DNA of 64,000 nucleotides from Sorex araneus (Eukaryota > Chordata > Mammalia > Eulipotyphla > Soricidae), in contig NC_073306.1 of assembly GCF_027595985.1 (NCBI RefSeq), positions 95,864,926-95,928,925 of the forward strand. The letters are read 5' to 3'. The notes under the pieces were generated by a model, which was not told where the DNA came from, ran no database searches, and saw only the letters and a program-made list of their open reading frames with translations. Position 1 is the first letter of the stretch, and each line of letters begins with the position of its first letter. A program made the position numbers and the translations under genes. Shown in pieces: positions 12,320 through 23,692 of the stretch.

Positions 12320-12900
12320 TGCCTTAGATCAGTTCATCTTCCGGGCAGGCCTGAGAGGCGGACACTTGTATCCCTCTGACGAAGGAGGAGACAGTGAGAG
12401 TGTGGGGAAACCACAGACCCAGGATCTAAAGGCCAGAGTCCATCTCGCTGCTTTCCTTTCTGACTAGGTCGCCCACACCTGTTGTTTAATATTTCCAAAG
12501 ACAAAGGTTAGCAGGGCAAAGCACATTTCTCTTTATGCTGTTTCTTCGGACCTGGTTTTTTACTGCCAGCCTCAAATCACCCACTAAGCACAGCTCTGTA
12601 CCAGCCCTCAAAGCTCGCCCAGGCACCACACACAGGCCTATTTCTTTTGATGCCCTGGCTGCCTCCAGTAGGAAACAAGAATGTTTGAACTTAACTGCAG
12701 GAAACTAATCTTTGAGGATCAAATACTAAATGGAGTATGTGTGTACGTTCTCTGGGAGCTGGTACAGTCTGCGTAAAAGAATGTGGGATCTGGAATCTGA
12801 TGGCCGAAGTGCAAGTTCAAACCGAGAGCAGGTGATTGTACCTCTCAGAGAACTATTTCCACATCTGAAAATGAAGGCAACACCCGACCTCCGGGGAAAG
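12320..12900. repeat. MIR-like fragments
   Basis: 12,345-12,440 (AAGGAGGAGACAGTGAGAG) and 12,780-12,890 (TTCAAACCGAGAGCAGGTG, TTCCACATCTGAAAATG). Weak. Confidence 0.33.
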
Positions 12901-13263
12901 CTCTGGGGCTAATGCAAAAGAATCCAGGTAAAGCATCAGGCATGCCTGGCGTTTTCTTCTTTCTCTCCCGGATAAGAGCTTATGGTTTCTCCCTGCTTCT
13001 TTAAGAACACAGAGAAAGGAAAAAGCAAACTCCTCAAATCTACCCACTGTTTAACGATCAGCTTTGACCTAATTCTACTTCAAAGCGCTTCCTTCACCTT
13101 CCTACCTACCACCCAGCTGTCAAGACACAGGAGCCAGGCCAAACAGGAACCAAACCGTGGAAGCCTTAGAGGAAACAGATGTTTGTTTGTTCGCTTGTCA
13201 TCGTATTTGTGCCTTTGTCCTGTTTGATTACAAGAGCCCAGGGGGAGTTAAGAAAAAGGAAGA

Positions 13264-14785
13264 GCGGCGCCATCTTGATGCCACAATCCACAGAGAAGCG
13301 GCAGGCATTCTGGTGAGCAACGCGGCCCGGACAATGCTCCGGACCCGAATCGGGGCCAGCAACACCGGGGGGGCCGGAGGGAGGAGGTGCCACCTGCACA
13401 CCTTCTCCGGATGGAACCCCGGCGACACTGAGCAGCAACTAACACGGCTCCAGGATTCGGGACTGGGACAGATCCGAGCCGCGAGACCTTTTCTCTCAGA
13501 GAGCCAGCCCTGTGTAACCTCAGATCCAGCACCTGAGTAACCTCAGAGAGCCAGCACCTGTGCAACCTCCGAGAGCCAGCACCAGAGTAACCTCAGAGAG
13601 CCAGCACCTGTGCAACCTCCGAGAGCCAGCCCTGTGTAACCTCAGAGAGCCAGCCCTGTGTAACCTCAGAGAGCCAGCCCTGTGTAATCTCAGAGAGCCA
13701 GCACCTGAGTAACCTCAGAGAGCCAGTCCTGTGTAACCTCAGAGAGCCAGCCCTGTGTAACCTCAGAGAGCCAGCACCTGAGTAACCTCAGAGAGCCAGC
13801 ACTGTGTAACCTCAGAGAGCCAGTCCTGTGTAACCTCTGAGAGCCAACCCTGTGCAACCTCCGAGAGCCAGCACCTGTGCAACCTCCGAGAGCCAGCACC
13901 TGTGCAACCTCAGAGAGCCAGCACCTGAGTAACCTCAGAGAGCCAGCCCTGCGCAACCTCAGAGAGCCAGCCCTGTGTAACCTCAGAGAGCCAGCACCGG
14001 CACAACCTCAGAGAACCAGCACCTGAGTAACCTCAGAGAGCCAGCACCTGCGTAACCTCAGAGAGCCAGCACCTGCGTAACCTCAGAGAGCCAGCCCTGC
14101 GTAACCTCAGAGAGCCAGCACCTGAGTAACCTCAGAGAGCCAGCACCTGTGTAACCTCAGAGAGCCAGCACCTACGTAACCTCAGAGAGCCAGCATCTGT
14201 GTAACCTCAGAGAGACAGCACCTGTGTAACCTCAGAGAGCCAGCCCTGTGTAACCTCAGAGAGCCAGCCCTGTGTAACCTCAGAGAGCCAGCACCTGTGT
14301 AACTTCGGAGAGCCAGCACCTGTGTAACCTCAGAGAGCCAGCATGCATGTGCCATCCCATACATCTAAGCAACAACCCCCATGACAAATGGAGTTATTAA
14401 TATGAATAAATTTTTACTGCGTGTTGTTAAAAAAAAAAAGAGGTAGAAATCAGAAGGGAACACCTAGTAGAGACTATTGGGAGGACCCACTCAGGTTGAA
14501 AGCTGCGTGCCAAAAGTAGACTATAGACCGAACATGATGGTCACTCAATAAATACCTCTATTGCAAACTACAACATCCAACAGGAGAGAGAACAAAAGGG
14601 AATGCCCTGCCACAGAGGCAGGGTGGGGTGGTGGGGGTTGGGGTGGGGATGGTGGGAGGGATACTGGGAACATTGATTGAGGAGAATGGGCATTGGTGGA
14701 GGGATATAAATGAAATGCAAACATGAAAGTTCATAAGTGTAATTGTACCTCATAGTGATTCATTAATAAAAAATTTAAAAAAAAA
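13264..14785 (+). mobile_element. SVA-like composite retroposon with internal VNTR
   Basis: A 1,522-bp insertion bounded by a perfect 14-bp duplication AAGAAAAAGGAAGA (13,250-13,263 and 14,786-14,799), at a TTAAGAAAA site matching L1 endonuclease preference. Modules in order: GC-rich 5' part starting with CGGCGCCATCTTG (13,265-13,277), a reverse-complement YY1-like site at the very 5' end; a segment with CTTCTCCGGATGGAACCCCGG; a VNTR (about 13,494-14,343); a short A-rich stretch after ATGAATAAATTTTTACTG (14,401-14,440); then a 3' module with a G-rich tract and CATAGTGATTCATTAATAAA plus A-tail. No protein coding potential was recognised. The intact TSD argues for a single young insertion. Confidence 0.85.
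13494..14343 (+). repeat. VNTR, about 34 copies of a 24-25 bp unit
   Basis: Units of the form AACCTCAGAGAGCCAGCACCTGNGT (25 bp) alternate with AACCTCAGAGAGCCAGCCCTGTGT (24 bp) without spacers. Variant bases (CTCCGAG for CTCAGAG, GCAAC for GTAAC) are shared between adjacent units, indicating local slippage or unequal exchange. It is internal to the TSD-bounded retroposon. Confidence 0.97.
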
Positions 14786-14799
14786 AAGAAAAAGGAAGA

Positions 14800-15425
14800 A
14801 ATTGTGGTTCTGAAATGAAAGATTTTTTTTGTTGTTGTTAAGAGATGTACATGCAGAAATGGGGCTGGAGCCCAGGTCTTCTCACTGATTTCCTTGCCTT
14901 TTGTGGTGTGGGGGACTGAACTCATGAGCCCCCAAATACCTTTGGCCCCGAGTGATTTTTTTTTTGTCCACATGATCATAACTGCCTTGATGAAGATGAG
15001 TTCTGGAAATCCAGGGGCCATCTGGCTCCAGAGCCAACTTAGGCCTCTTCTCTTTTCTCTGCTCTGCCCTTAGCTCTTCCCTCCTCTGGGTTTTGGCTTC
15101 ATTTTCAGGCTGATTTCCCTTCTGCCAAAATGATTTATTGCACTCCACACACCACATCAACAAATCACAAGGTCTGGAGGAAAAGAGGCTTTCTCTTATG
15201 AATGAGGAAGATTCTTTCTGGGAAGTCTCAACAAAGAAGCCCCCTGTGGCCCATTCTCTTCAACTGGGATCAGTCCTGTGGTGGCCATCTGTCAGGATGC
15301 TGACTTCAGCCCTTTGAACACTCCTCCTTTGTGGGGGATGAGTCTGAACTGAAAAGTCCCACCTCCCCAAGGTAAGAACCAGGTTTGGCTCTGCCAACAG
15401 AGCTATGGGACTTCTGCTCAAGATT
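14800..15425. other. Unassigned intergenic sequence
   Basis: 3' flank of the VNTR retroposon; possibly an old repeat around 14,860-14,960 (GGACTGAACTCATGAGCC), not assigned. Confidence 0.45.
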
Positions 15426-15429
15426 CCTA

Positions 15430-15870
15430 CAGGTAAGGGTCACAGAGACGCCACCGGGGTTAAGACTCTTGCCTTGACCACTCTGTGGTCAACTGGGTTC
15501 AATCCTCAACACCACGTGGTAACCGCCCCAGATGTGATGGACTGAGCCAGGGACACCGAGCCAGGGAGCAGCCCCTGTGTTCCAAGGTGGGGCCCAGTCC
15601 CTAGTACTTGTACTTCTGCAAGTAATGTCCCCTATCTGCTAGGCCCAGTAGGAAAAAGAAGAGCTAGAGAGGCAAGAAGAAAAATAGGAGTGTTAGAGAG
15701 ATAGGACAGGAAGGGAGGCACTTGCTTTGCACAGCTGCAACAAGCCCTGCCCTGGTTCGAATACTTGGTACCACATTGGTTCCCTGAGCAGTGCCAGGGA
15801 TCACTCTGGAGCACAAAGCCAGAAATAGCCCCTGAGCTCTTGCAAGTATGGCAAAATAAAAAATGAACAG
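15430..15870 (+). mobile_element. Two old SINEs
   Basis: 15,430-15,560 is highly diverged (TCAACTGGGTTCAATCCTC, ACCACGTGGT). 15,690-15,870 is clearer (TTAGAGAGATAGGACAGG, CCTGGTTCGAATAC, GGATCACTCTGGAGC). Confidence 0.6.
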
Positions 15871-16319
15871 CACTGACAAACCACCAGCCTGCTTATTAGA
15901 GCTACTTTCCCAAACCTCCAAGAGTCATAAGCCACTATCATGATTCTTATTTCTCATCATGCCAATTTAATGGTTATCTACTTCTTTCAATTAACTCACT
16001 TTAAAAAAATAATAAAAGCCTAGCATTACCCTCAACAATAACATTTATAAACCTATGGATGTGTTTGTTTATTGTAAAATCAAATATTGAATGTATTTAA
16101 GATCCATTTAGGCCAATGGCAGAGAACGAGGTGAGAGAGGGCCCTTCCCCAGGCAGTCATTCCTGCTCCCCTCTCTTGGGGTCCCCACTTGAGGAGTATC
16201 CAAAGCTCATATACAAAGTGGCCCACCAGGTCAAGGACAAAGGCCTCTCTCAAGTGATTGGGGTATTTCATCACTGTGGCTCGAGCCTCAGCCTTGTCCT
16301 CGGACCACCTCCACTCTGT

Positions 16320-16690
16320 TTTGTTTTTTGTTTTGGGGACACATCCAGGGGGACGTGGGGTTTACTCCCAGCTTTGTGCTCAAGGTATCACTCTTCGCAG
16401 TGCTTGGAGACCAGGTAGGGTGCTGGAGATCAAGCCTGGGTTCGGCAGGTGCAAGGCAAGAAACTCCCCAGGTTCTCTCTCTAGCTCACCACCTTCACAC
16501 TGGCTACTCGGCTTTTGGGTCTGATAGAAGAGGAGGGCTGAGGGGCTGGAGTAGGGCATTTGACTGGTACACAGTCAACCTGGAATACATCCCTAGCTAC
16601 CCTGAGCACTGCTGGGAGTGATCACTAAGTGCAGAGCCAAGAGTAAGCCCTAAACACTGCAGAGTGGGGCCCAAAAACAAGCAGAAAGAG
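16320..16690. mobile_element. Two old SINEs in opposite orientation
   Basis: 16,320-16,500 on minus (plus-strand GGGGACACATCCAGG, GATCAAGCCTGGG) and 16,540-16,690 on plus (GGGGCTGGAGTAGGG, AGTGGGGCCCAAAAAC). Confidence 0.75.
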
Positions 16691-16779
16691 GAGGAGTGAG
16701 CCAGGGTGAGTTCACTTAGTTACTAGGGGTGGGGGGTGGGGAGCACCTCCAGGAAAGCTAGGAATGATTATCATTTTAA

Positions 16780-17720
16780 ATTTAAATTTTATTTTCCCCT
16801 TTTACTTTATGTAAACACCTTATATATGGTTTACAGAGTTGTTCATAATGATTTGTTACAGATATTCAATATTCCAACACCAATCCCACCACCATTATTT
16901 CCAATTTTCCCAACCATCCTTTAAGTTTGATCCCATAATTTATTTTATATTGTTTGTTATAAATAATTTGCTAAACAAATGGTCAAAAATGTTTCCTTCG
17001 AAGAAAATTAGTGGAGATTGTTATATCTCACCTTGGAGCCATTAAACCCTTGTATAAGAGACTACTAAAATGTTGTTACAGGTTAAGCCCTCTGTGTTTA
17101 TATTTTGTTAATTAAGATTGGTTGCCTTCTGCATTACATTCCATCCAATCTAGTGTGCTACTCCCGGTTTATTACTGTGTAGAGTTTGAGATGTTGCCCC
17201 AGGAAGTGCAGAATTTTCGACAGCATAATACAGCTGGAGTTATTTATTTATTTGTTTGTTTGTTTGTTTGTTTGTTTATTTATTTATGCTTTTGGGTCAC
17301 ACCCAGTAATGCACCGGGGTAATTACTCCTGGCTCTGCACTCAGGAATTAATCCTGGCGGTGCTTGGGGGACCATATGGGATGCTGGGAATCGAACCCGG
17401 GTCGGCCGCGTGCAAGGCAAACGCCCTCCCCGCTGTGCTATCACTCTAGCCCCGTGGAGTTAAATTTTTAACTGGATGGCAGCTTTGGGGTGTGTACATG
17501 ATTGCCTGGTTTCCAGAAATACAGAGAGATGGAGGGAAGGACCCCGACTCTGTGAAAACTGGAGATTTTAGCTACAAAACCTGAATACCTGTGTTTTTCA
17601 ATAGATTAGTTTCTGGATGAGGATTGTCCCAAGCAGTGGAGTTGGCCAGGAGCATAGCGGCAATTGTGGAGTGTGGAGGTTTTCAGCTGCCTAGGTTCTG
17701 TTTGGGCAGGTGCTGGGCTC
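16780..17720 (-). mobile_element. Retroelement family A copy interrupted by a SINE
   Basis: On the minus strand this reads from CAAACAGAACCTAGGCAGC through TTTTCAATAGATTAGTTTC (plus-strand form) to GGTGTTGGAATATTGAATATC and AACAACTCTGTAAACC. A SINE with its own 8-bp duplication splits it at 17,243-17,454. Its closest relative here is 35,271-35,960. Confidence 0.7.
17243..17454 (-). mobile_element. Young tRNA-derived SINE nested in family A
   Basis: Near-consensus SINE with a (TTTA/TTTG)n tail on the left, flanked by TGGAGTTA (17,235-17,242 and 17,455-17,462). The uninterrupted site is visible in the paralogous copy near 35,636-35,650. Confidence 0.95.
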
Positions 17721-18765
17721 ACCCACCCTGCTCTGGGTTACCCTAGATGACTCAGCCTTGTGCAGGGTCAAAGAATCTCTGCCTGATAATCATTTTCCCA
17801 GTTTTGTTTTCAGAGAAGATGGTCTTAGAAACATGAACATGCCAGAAGAGAGACAGAATTCCCAGCAAATTCCTTCCAAATTTCAATGTGCTTTTAACTA
17901 GGTCACAAGAAGCCATGGGACAGACATTTCAGATGGATGTACCTATAGTCCACCATCAAACTGGTCCTCTGCATTACTGACACTTTGCCCATGGCCGGAT
18001 CAACATTGAGATATCTATTGGGTATCTATTGACATGGACTTGTGGTTGCCTTGTCAGTGGCTTGGTATAGAGCAATGGAGGTAGAGTGAGAAAAGACTGT
18101 CCACCTCTCTGACTGACCTACCTCCTTGGCCACCAGCGTTCAGGGAAATGCCTGCTAGATCAGGTCAGTCCTAACCGAGGCATAGGCATTCCAGATCTGT
18201 TGACTTTCCATTACAGAAAATAATTCCAGGAGGAGAAATGGTGAAACATGATAGTTTTTCCTGAAACCTATTTAGAAAGATGTGAGAGGAGGAAAGTGAG
18301 AAGTGTGCATCCAAGTGAGAACACAATCTTCTCCGGAGTGCAGAAGGGCAAGCAAAGAAACAGACCAGCAAGCGAGATGCATGTTCACAGGAGAACATGG
18401 AGTTGGAGAGCGAGCCTCAAATGGCTCTCGGCAGGAAATTTTACACAGTTCTTCCAAATTTTTTTTTCTGAAGTTTTGCACACAAAAAAAGTTCATCTGG
18501 GTGTTGTCACAGGAAAGATGTGCACAATGATCACAGTGATGGTCTTCTCATCTTCTCATAATCTCATCCCTTGCACAGTTGATGATCTCTTTATCATCTC
18601 ATAGATTCTCCTTTGCTGAGGGCTTCATCCTTCTCTGGGTGGGGTCTTGGATTTCTGCATCTGAATGGTGCCTCCACTTCTCCTCAAAGAGCTTAGGATC
18701 TGTCTCTCAAAGGACATGGTCTTCATGCCCTTGGGCAATATTTACAGGTTAAGAAATCTCCTCTT
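17721..18765. other. Unassigned intergenic sequence
   Basis: No recognised feature; open frames are short. Confidence 0.5.
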
Positions 18766-18780
18766 AAATTTTATTATTTG

Positions 18781-18955
18781 GGGCTGGAGTGATAGCACAG
18801 CGGGTAGGGCGTTTGCCTTGCACGCGGCCAACCCGGGTTCGATTCCCAGCATCCCATATGGTCTCCTGAGCACCGTCAAGGGTGATTCCTGAGTGTAAAG
18901 CCAGGAGTAACCCCTGTGCATCGCCGGGTGTGACCCAAAAAGCAAAAAAAAAAAA
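18781..18955 (+). mobile_element. Young full-length SINE
   Basis: Flanked by AAATTTTATTATT (18,766-18,778 and 18,956-18,968). Closest to the consensus of all copies here: tRNA A-box-like TAGCACAGCGGGTAGGG and B-box-like GGTTCGATTCC are intact. Confidence 0.97.
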
Positions 18956-19072
18956 AAATTTTATTATTCCCCCAAAGTACATTTCCAGGGCCCCCCTACC
19001 TATCTGCCTACAGCAGTTGAGAGGCAGGAGATAATGAAGTGAGACAAGTCTGCAAACAAGAGGCAGGATTCA

Positions 19073-19594
19073 CGCCTTCTCCAGATGGAGCCCCGGTGAC
19101 ACTGAGCTTCTACTAACATGGCTCCTGGGTGCGGGAGTGGGACATCTCCAAACCACACCTTTCCTGAAAAATGAAAACATACAATCTAATGATGTAATGA
19201 TGCCATCCAACATGTCTGATTGTTGAAGGAAAACCTCCAAATAATTATAGTGAGATTCCTGTTGAAAATTGAATGTAATCAAAGTAAGGAAAGAGTAAAG
19301 TGGAAATTGTCTGCCACACAGGCAGAGGGGGGGAGTGGGAGGGGGGGTATGCAGGGGGGTTTGGTGGTGGATCAAATATGAAAACTTTGTAACTGTATCT
19401 CACAGTGATTCTATCGATTTCCATTGCTCATCGATTTGTTTAAGCAGGCGCCAATAACGTCTCTCATTGTGAGACTTATTGTTACTGTGTTTGGCATATC
19501 CAATACGCCACAGGTAGCTTGCCAGGCTCTGCCATGCGGGCGCAATACTCTCGGTAGCTTACCGGGATTCTATAAAAAATAAAATTAAAAAAAA
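19073..19594 (+). mobile_element. Composite retroposon, VNTR-less relative of the 13.3-kb element
   Basis: Bounded by a perfect 15-bp duplication AAGAGGCAGGATTCA (19,058-19,072 and 19,595-19,609). The 5' end (CGCCTTCTCCAGATGGAGCC, then CACTGAGC and CTAACATGGCTCC) is homologous to 13,402-13,475 of the VNTR element, but no VNTR follows. The 3' end is the shared G-rich / ACTTTGTAACTGTATCTCACAG module. The 3' module is split at GATTCTA by a fragment of the long SINE (19,414-19,566). Confidence 0.8.
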
Positions 19595-19764
19595 AAGAGG
19601 CAGGATTCAGCTGTATCCAGGCAAGGCAGATTGATAAATGCTTCAGCCCTACACCCCGCATGAACTAATCTGAATCCTGCATCCTCTGCTTAGAGCTGAC
19701 TTACCTGGGCCCCTCCGTGGGCTTGGCTCCTGTTCAGAGGCAGAGAAGCGACTCATTCATTTTC

Positions 19765-20132
19765 TTTTTATTTATTTATTTATTTATTTTTAATTAGTGA
19801 ATCACTGTGAGGGTACAGTTACAGATTTATACATTTTTGTGCTCATGTTTCCCCCATACAAAGCTCGAGAACCCATCCCTTCACCAGTGCCCATTCTCTA
19901 CCACCAGTAAACCCAGCAGCCCTCCTACCCTCCCCAATCCCATCTCCCCCCACCCCACACTGCCACTGTGGCAGGGTATTCCCTTTTGTTCTCTCTCTCT
20001 AATTAGGTGTTGTGGTTTGCAATAAAGGTGTTGAGTGTCCATTGTGTTCAGTCTCTAGTCTACATTCGGCATGCATCACCCTTCCCCCGCATGACCTCCG
20101 ACCACATTTTACTTGGTGTTCCCTTCTCTAGT
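19765..20132 (-). mobile_element. Retroposon 3' module (L1-like 3' end), TSD-flanked
   Basis: Minus-strand insertion with T-run on the left and a perfect 15-bp duplication GACTCATTCATTTTC (19,750-19,764 and 20,133-20,147). Its sequence on the minus strand parallels 14,450-14,780 of the VNTR element (AGAAGGGAACACC start, GCAAACCACAACACC, G-rich tract, CAGTGATTCACTAATTAAA end). Either a 5'-truncated copy or a minimal family member. Confidence 0.82.
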
Positions 20133-20149
20133 GACTCATTCATTTTCAT

Positions 20150-21955
20150 CCAACAAGCAACTCATGACATGAGCCCCAGGCCAAGATCAGGCAGGCATGG
20201 TGGAGGAGATGAACACAGGCAGGCGGTCCAGGGTGCTGGATACACTCCTTCTCCAGCCTTGGTCTGCCACATCTTCGTTCCACCCCACACAGCCCTGCAT
20301 TCCTGCTTCTTCATGCACTGCCCAGGCTGCCCCAGAGATGTCAGTAAGAGGTGCCTGTGGTATGTTGGGTGCTGGGGTTCAAAGGAAGCTTTCAAGGGGC
20401 TACAACAGTGAGGGTATAGTCAGTGATCAAGACGCAGGTGGGTCAGCACCTGGGAAGCATTGTCAGACATACATCATCACTCTGGGGCTCCCAGGGACTT
20501 GGAGTTTTCTGGATGGTTCTTGTCATGGAACGTCACTTTCTCCCTAGTGTGATAAGCCCACCAGCTCTTGGCACAGCGGGCCCATCTCTGGACTGGCAAT
20601 GACACCAAGGCTCTCTGACCAGTGCTTCCTGCCTGCAGCCTCTCTGCAATGTCAGCCAGGTCCGCTCCTCAGTCGACCAGCAAGGGTGCCTCTGGAAGGT
20701 GCCGCTGTGGGTACAGGCGAATCCAGCATGTTGAGCCTGGAGAAATGGCTCAGGGGTTAAAGCCCTTTTCTTGTCTGTGGCAGATCCTGGTTCAAATTCC
20801 AGCACTGCAGATGATGCCCTGAGCACAGAGTCAGAAATAACCCCTAAGTATTGCTGGGTGTGGCCCAGGGTTCAGGGGCCACAGACTCATGGGACACCAA
20901 GGGGACCTGAACTGCGCTTGCCTGGGCGGGGGTCAGCAGGTGGCTGCATGTCCCTAAGAGCCCCACGAGAGCGGGTTTGGCTGCTAGGCACCCCAGGGCC
21001 TGCCCTGGATTAGCCTGCCTGGAAGTGGTTATGGTGATTCCTCATTTCAGCATCTTCCCTCCCAGGCTTGCCCTGAGAGTTATGGAGAAGGCTGGGCAGA
21101 GCCTTCAGCAAAACCCACAGTCCAGCCTTGAGTGCTGTGTTGTCCTGGTTTTGACCTGAGAGGAGACGCTTTGTTCCCTATTCCCTTTGCTACTGCCTAC
21201 TGCCCTAGCTTTGGAGATGGGAGTGGGGTGGGGAAGAGGGGTGGGGGAGGGGTTAAGTTCCAGTTCTCTTGTCTGAACCACATTGCAGCTTCCTCGCTAA
21301 GCCTCTGTCTGCCGTCTCTCCTCATTCGGTCTTTTCTTTGGGGTAGACAAAGCTGTTTTCCTAAACCCAGCCCTGGTCTCACCCGGGCCCCAGCCCACAG
21401 TTCTCCTGGCCTCCCCAGCAAGTCCGATGCCTCAGCCTAGGCTTCCAGAGCTGGGTCCAGCCACTGGTAATTTGTCCTCCTAGCTTATTACATTCCATTT
21501 CCATAACCTCTCATACCCAAAGACTGGGCTACAGCTGTCTTGAATTTTTTCTGAGGGAATAATCCATCGTTGACAAGAGTATAAATGTGTTTTGGGGCTA
21601 CAATACCACACGCACTCCCCACCCAAGGTCCAACATCCCTCCTCCCTGTTGACTATTTTCCTTTTCTACAAAGAATTTCTCAAATGGGAATGCTGTGAGC
21701 ACCCTCTCCCCACACAGCCCCAAATACCGCACAGCTCCTAAGTGATTCATGGAACGCAGCTGAAAAAATGCTGCATTCTGCCATCTGCTGATCAGTGTCT
21801 GACTCTGCTCTGGGGTCTGAACAGCCGTCCAAAATGCCCTGTCCATCTGACTGGTTCTGAACACAGCCCAAGGTCCAGAGATATGGAACTAGGATTCTCC
21901 TCAGTCCCCGCCCTATCCTTCTTACCCTTCCTTTTGGAACTGGTACCACCTATTC
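20150..21955. other. Moderately GC-rich intergenic sequence
   Basis: Holds one SINE at 20,740-20,870. Several overlapping frames of 70-130 codons on both strands show no known domain. Confidence 0.5.
20740..20870 (+). mobile_element. tRNA-derived SINE, 'GGAGAAATGGCTCA' lineage
   Basis: GGAGAAATGGCTCAGGGG, TGGTTCAAATTCC, GTATTGCTGGGTGTGGCCC. Head differs from the main SINE but the 3' part is similar. Confidence 0.6.
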
Positions 21956-21973
21956 CTCAAGAGTTGAGCTGCT

Positions 21974-22138
21974 TGGGGCTGGAGCGATAGCACAGCGGGT
22001 AGGGCCGACCCGGGTTCAATCCCCAGCATCCCATATGGTCCCCCAAGCACTGCCAGAAGTAATTCCTGAGTGCAGAGCCAGGAGTATCCCCTGTGCATCA
22101 CCGGGTGTGACCCAAAAAGCTAAAAATAAAAAATAAAA
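21974..22138 (+). mobile_element. Young SINE with internal deletion
   Basis: Flanked by AAGAGTTGAGCTGCT (21,959-21,973 and 22,139-22,153). Lacks about 20 bp (CGTTTGCCTTGCACGCGG region) between the A- and B-box-like parts. Confidence 0.96.
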
Positions 22139-22297
22139 AAGAGTTGAGCTGCTCAAGGTCAAAACTTACTTCAAAGAGAATAGTAGGGAGGTGGTGAAGT
22201 AGGGCAGAGGCACACCTCAGAGGCACACATCTTGCATGTTCAAAGACCTGGGTTCAGGCCCTGGCACTTGCATGCACCTGCACACTGCTTGGGAGGT

Positions 22298-22304
22298 CCA
22301 GAGA

Positions 22305-22400
<96 letters not shown>
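22298..22400 (+). repeat. (GATA)n/(GA)n microsatellite
   Basis: About 100 bp of almost pure GA, starting with GATAGATAGATA, next to an old SINE-like head (22,190-22,290, GACCTGGGTTCAGGCCC). Serine/leucine-only open frames over it are artefacts. Confidence 0.95.
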
Positions 22401-22402
<2 letters not shown>

Positions 22403-23500
22403 TAGAGAGTAGTAGGCTGTTCCACCATCTTGTTTCTCCATCTTCCAAGTAACAGCTTTACTTCATTTGCAACTCAAGCAGGTAAACATGCAGCTCTCCT
22501 GAGATATTTCCCTTTTCTGCCACCCAGCCAGGCACTGGGGTTGGCCCTGTCACTTGTTCCTGAGGCCCAGCTGTGATGGAGATTCAGAACCCTCCACACA
22601 ATTGCCCAGGTGGGTGTTAGGCCTCCTTCAAAGGTGGCATGCCAGCTGAGATGGTCCCACTTAGCATCAGTGACCTCATTGATTAAATAGCTAATGTGTT
22701 TACTAGAAAAGTTCTGTTGAGTTTCTATTTCAACTCCCTTCTGGAACCTTGAAGAGAGTCAGCTTTGGTTACCTGCTATCTACCCTGAGCCTTTCAGGCC
22801 ATGGATCTGGGTTGTGGGTGAGGATCTATTAGGCGTCTAATTTGGCAGAAGAATTGGAGTAAGGTGGCCAGGGTCAAGGAAGTTTCCACCCAGAACTGTC
22901 CTGGGGATTGTGAGCCTCCAACTCTATGTGCCACCAAAGGCCACAGAAGTGCCTGGTGAGCTGGCTGCTACTTTGCCACAAAGGACAACCCATGAGAGGC
23001 AGCAGACAAACGTCAAACAGCTCTTAGAAAAGGCCCATCTCTGGGCAGATGGTAATTGAAGAGGACCTAGCATCGAGACTTGAGCTTGGCTTGAGCCGAT
23101 GGAACCATGGGCCGTGGAAAGACCAGTATCTTCCGTCAGATAGCAGCTGGCTCTGGTTTCTCCCCTCCTCCTCCTCCTCCCCCTCCTTCTTCTCAAGCTG
23201 ATCATATTTCCTTGGTGATTTTCATGCTTAGTCAGTAGGTCTTAAGGGATGAGTGTGAATTCCATAGAGGCCTTGTAGTCTACACACGTGCATGCCTCAA
23301 TGCTGTTGTTATCCACCGTCTGGTCCCTGCCGGCCTGGGCTGTGGTCCTCCACCAGTCCAGAGCATCATTCTAGAGCAGGAAGCCCCAAAGCCCCTGCCG
23401 AAGTCACCGGGCAGCTAAACTAGACCAAGGAGACGCATCTCCTCTGATGAGCAGGAAACCAAGCTTCAAGTTCTTTCTCTGTTCTAAGTCTCAAAAGAGC
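22401..23500. other. Unassigned intergenic sequence
   Basis: Includes a short pyrimidine-rich run at 23,159-23,195. Nothing else recognised. Confidence 0.5.
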
Positions 23501-23504
23501 AATG

Positions 23505-23692
23505 GGAGCCAGAGAGATAGTCCAGAGGGTAAAAGCTCACCTAGCATAGGGCTGAATCCAGTTCACTCCCGGAACTGTATTATGGGTCCGCCAGCCAGGA
23601 AGGATTCCTGAGTACAAAGCCAAGACTAAGCTCAGTCGGGTATGGCTCAAAAGCACTAACGAAAGGGAATTGGGGCGGGGGGGGGGGGGGGG
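23505..23692 (+). mobile_element. Old SINE ending in a 16-G run
   Basis: AATGGGAGCCAGAGAGATAG, ATCCAGTTCACTCCCGG, GGTATGGCTCAAAAGC; then TTGGGGC and G16 at 23,677-23,692. Confidence 0.68.

Noticed and set aside
13494-14343. Regular short repeats that could suggest a CRISPR-like array
   Set aside because: The units are 24-25 bp head to tail with no unique spacers, inside a TSD-bounded retroposon in mammalian DNA.
18781-18860. tRNA gene suggested by intact A- and B-box-like sequences
   Set aside because: It is the tRNA-derived head of a SINE with TSD and A-tail. No complete cloverleaf was identified.
22217-22448. Ser/Leu repeat frames on the minus strand
   Set aside because: Translation of the (GA)n microsatellite in three frames.
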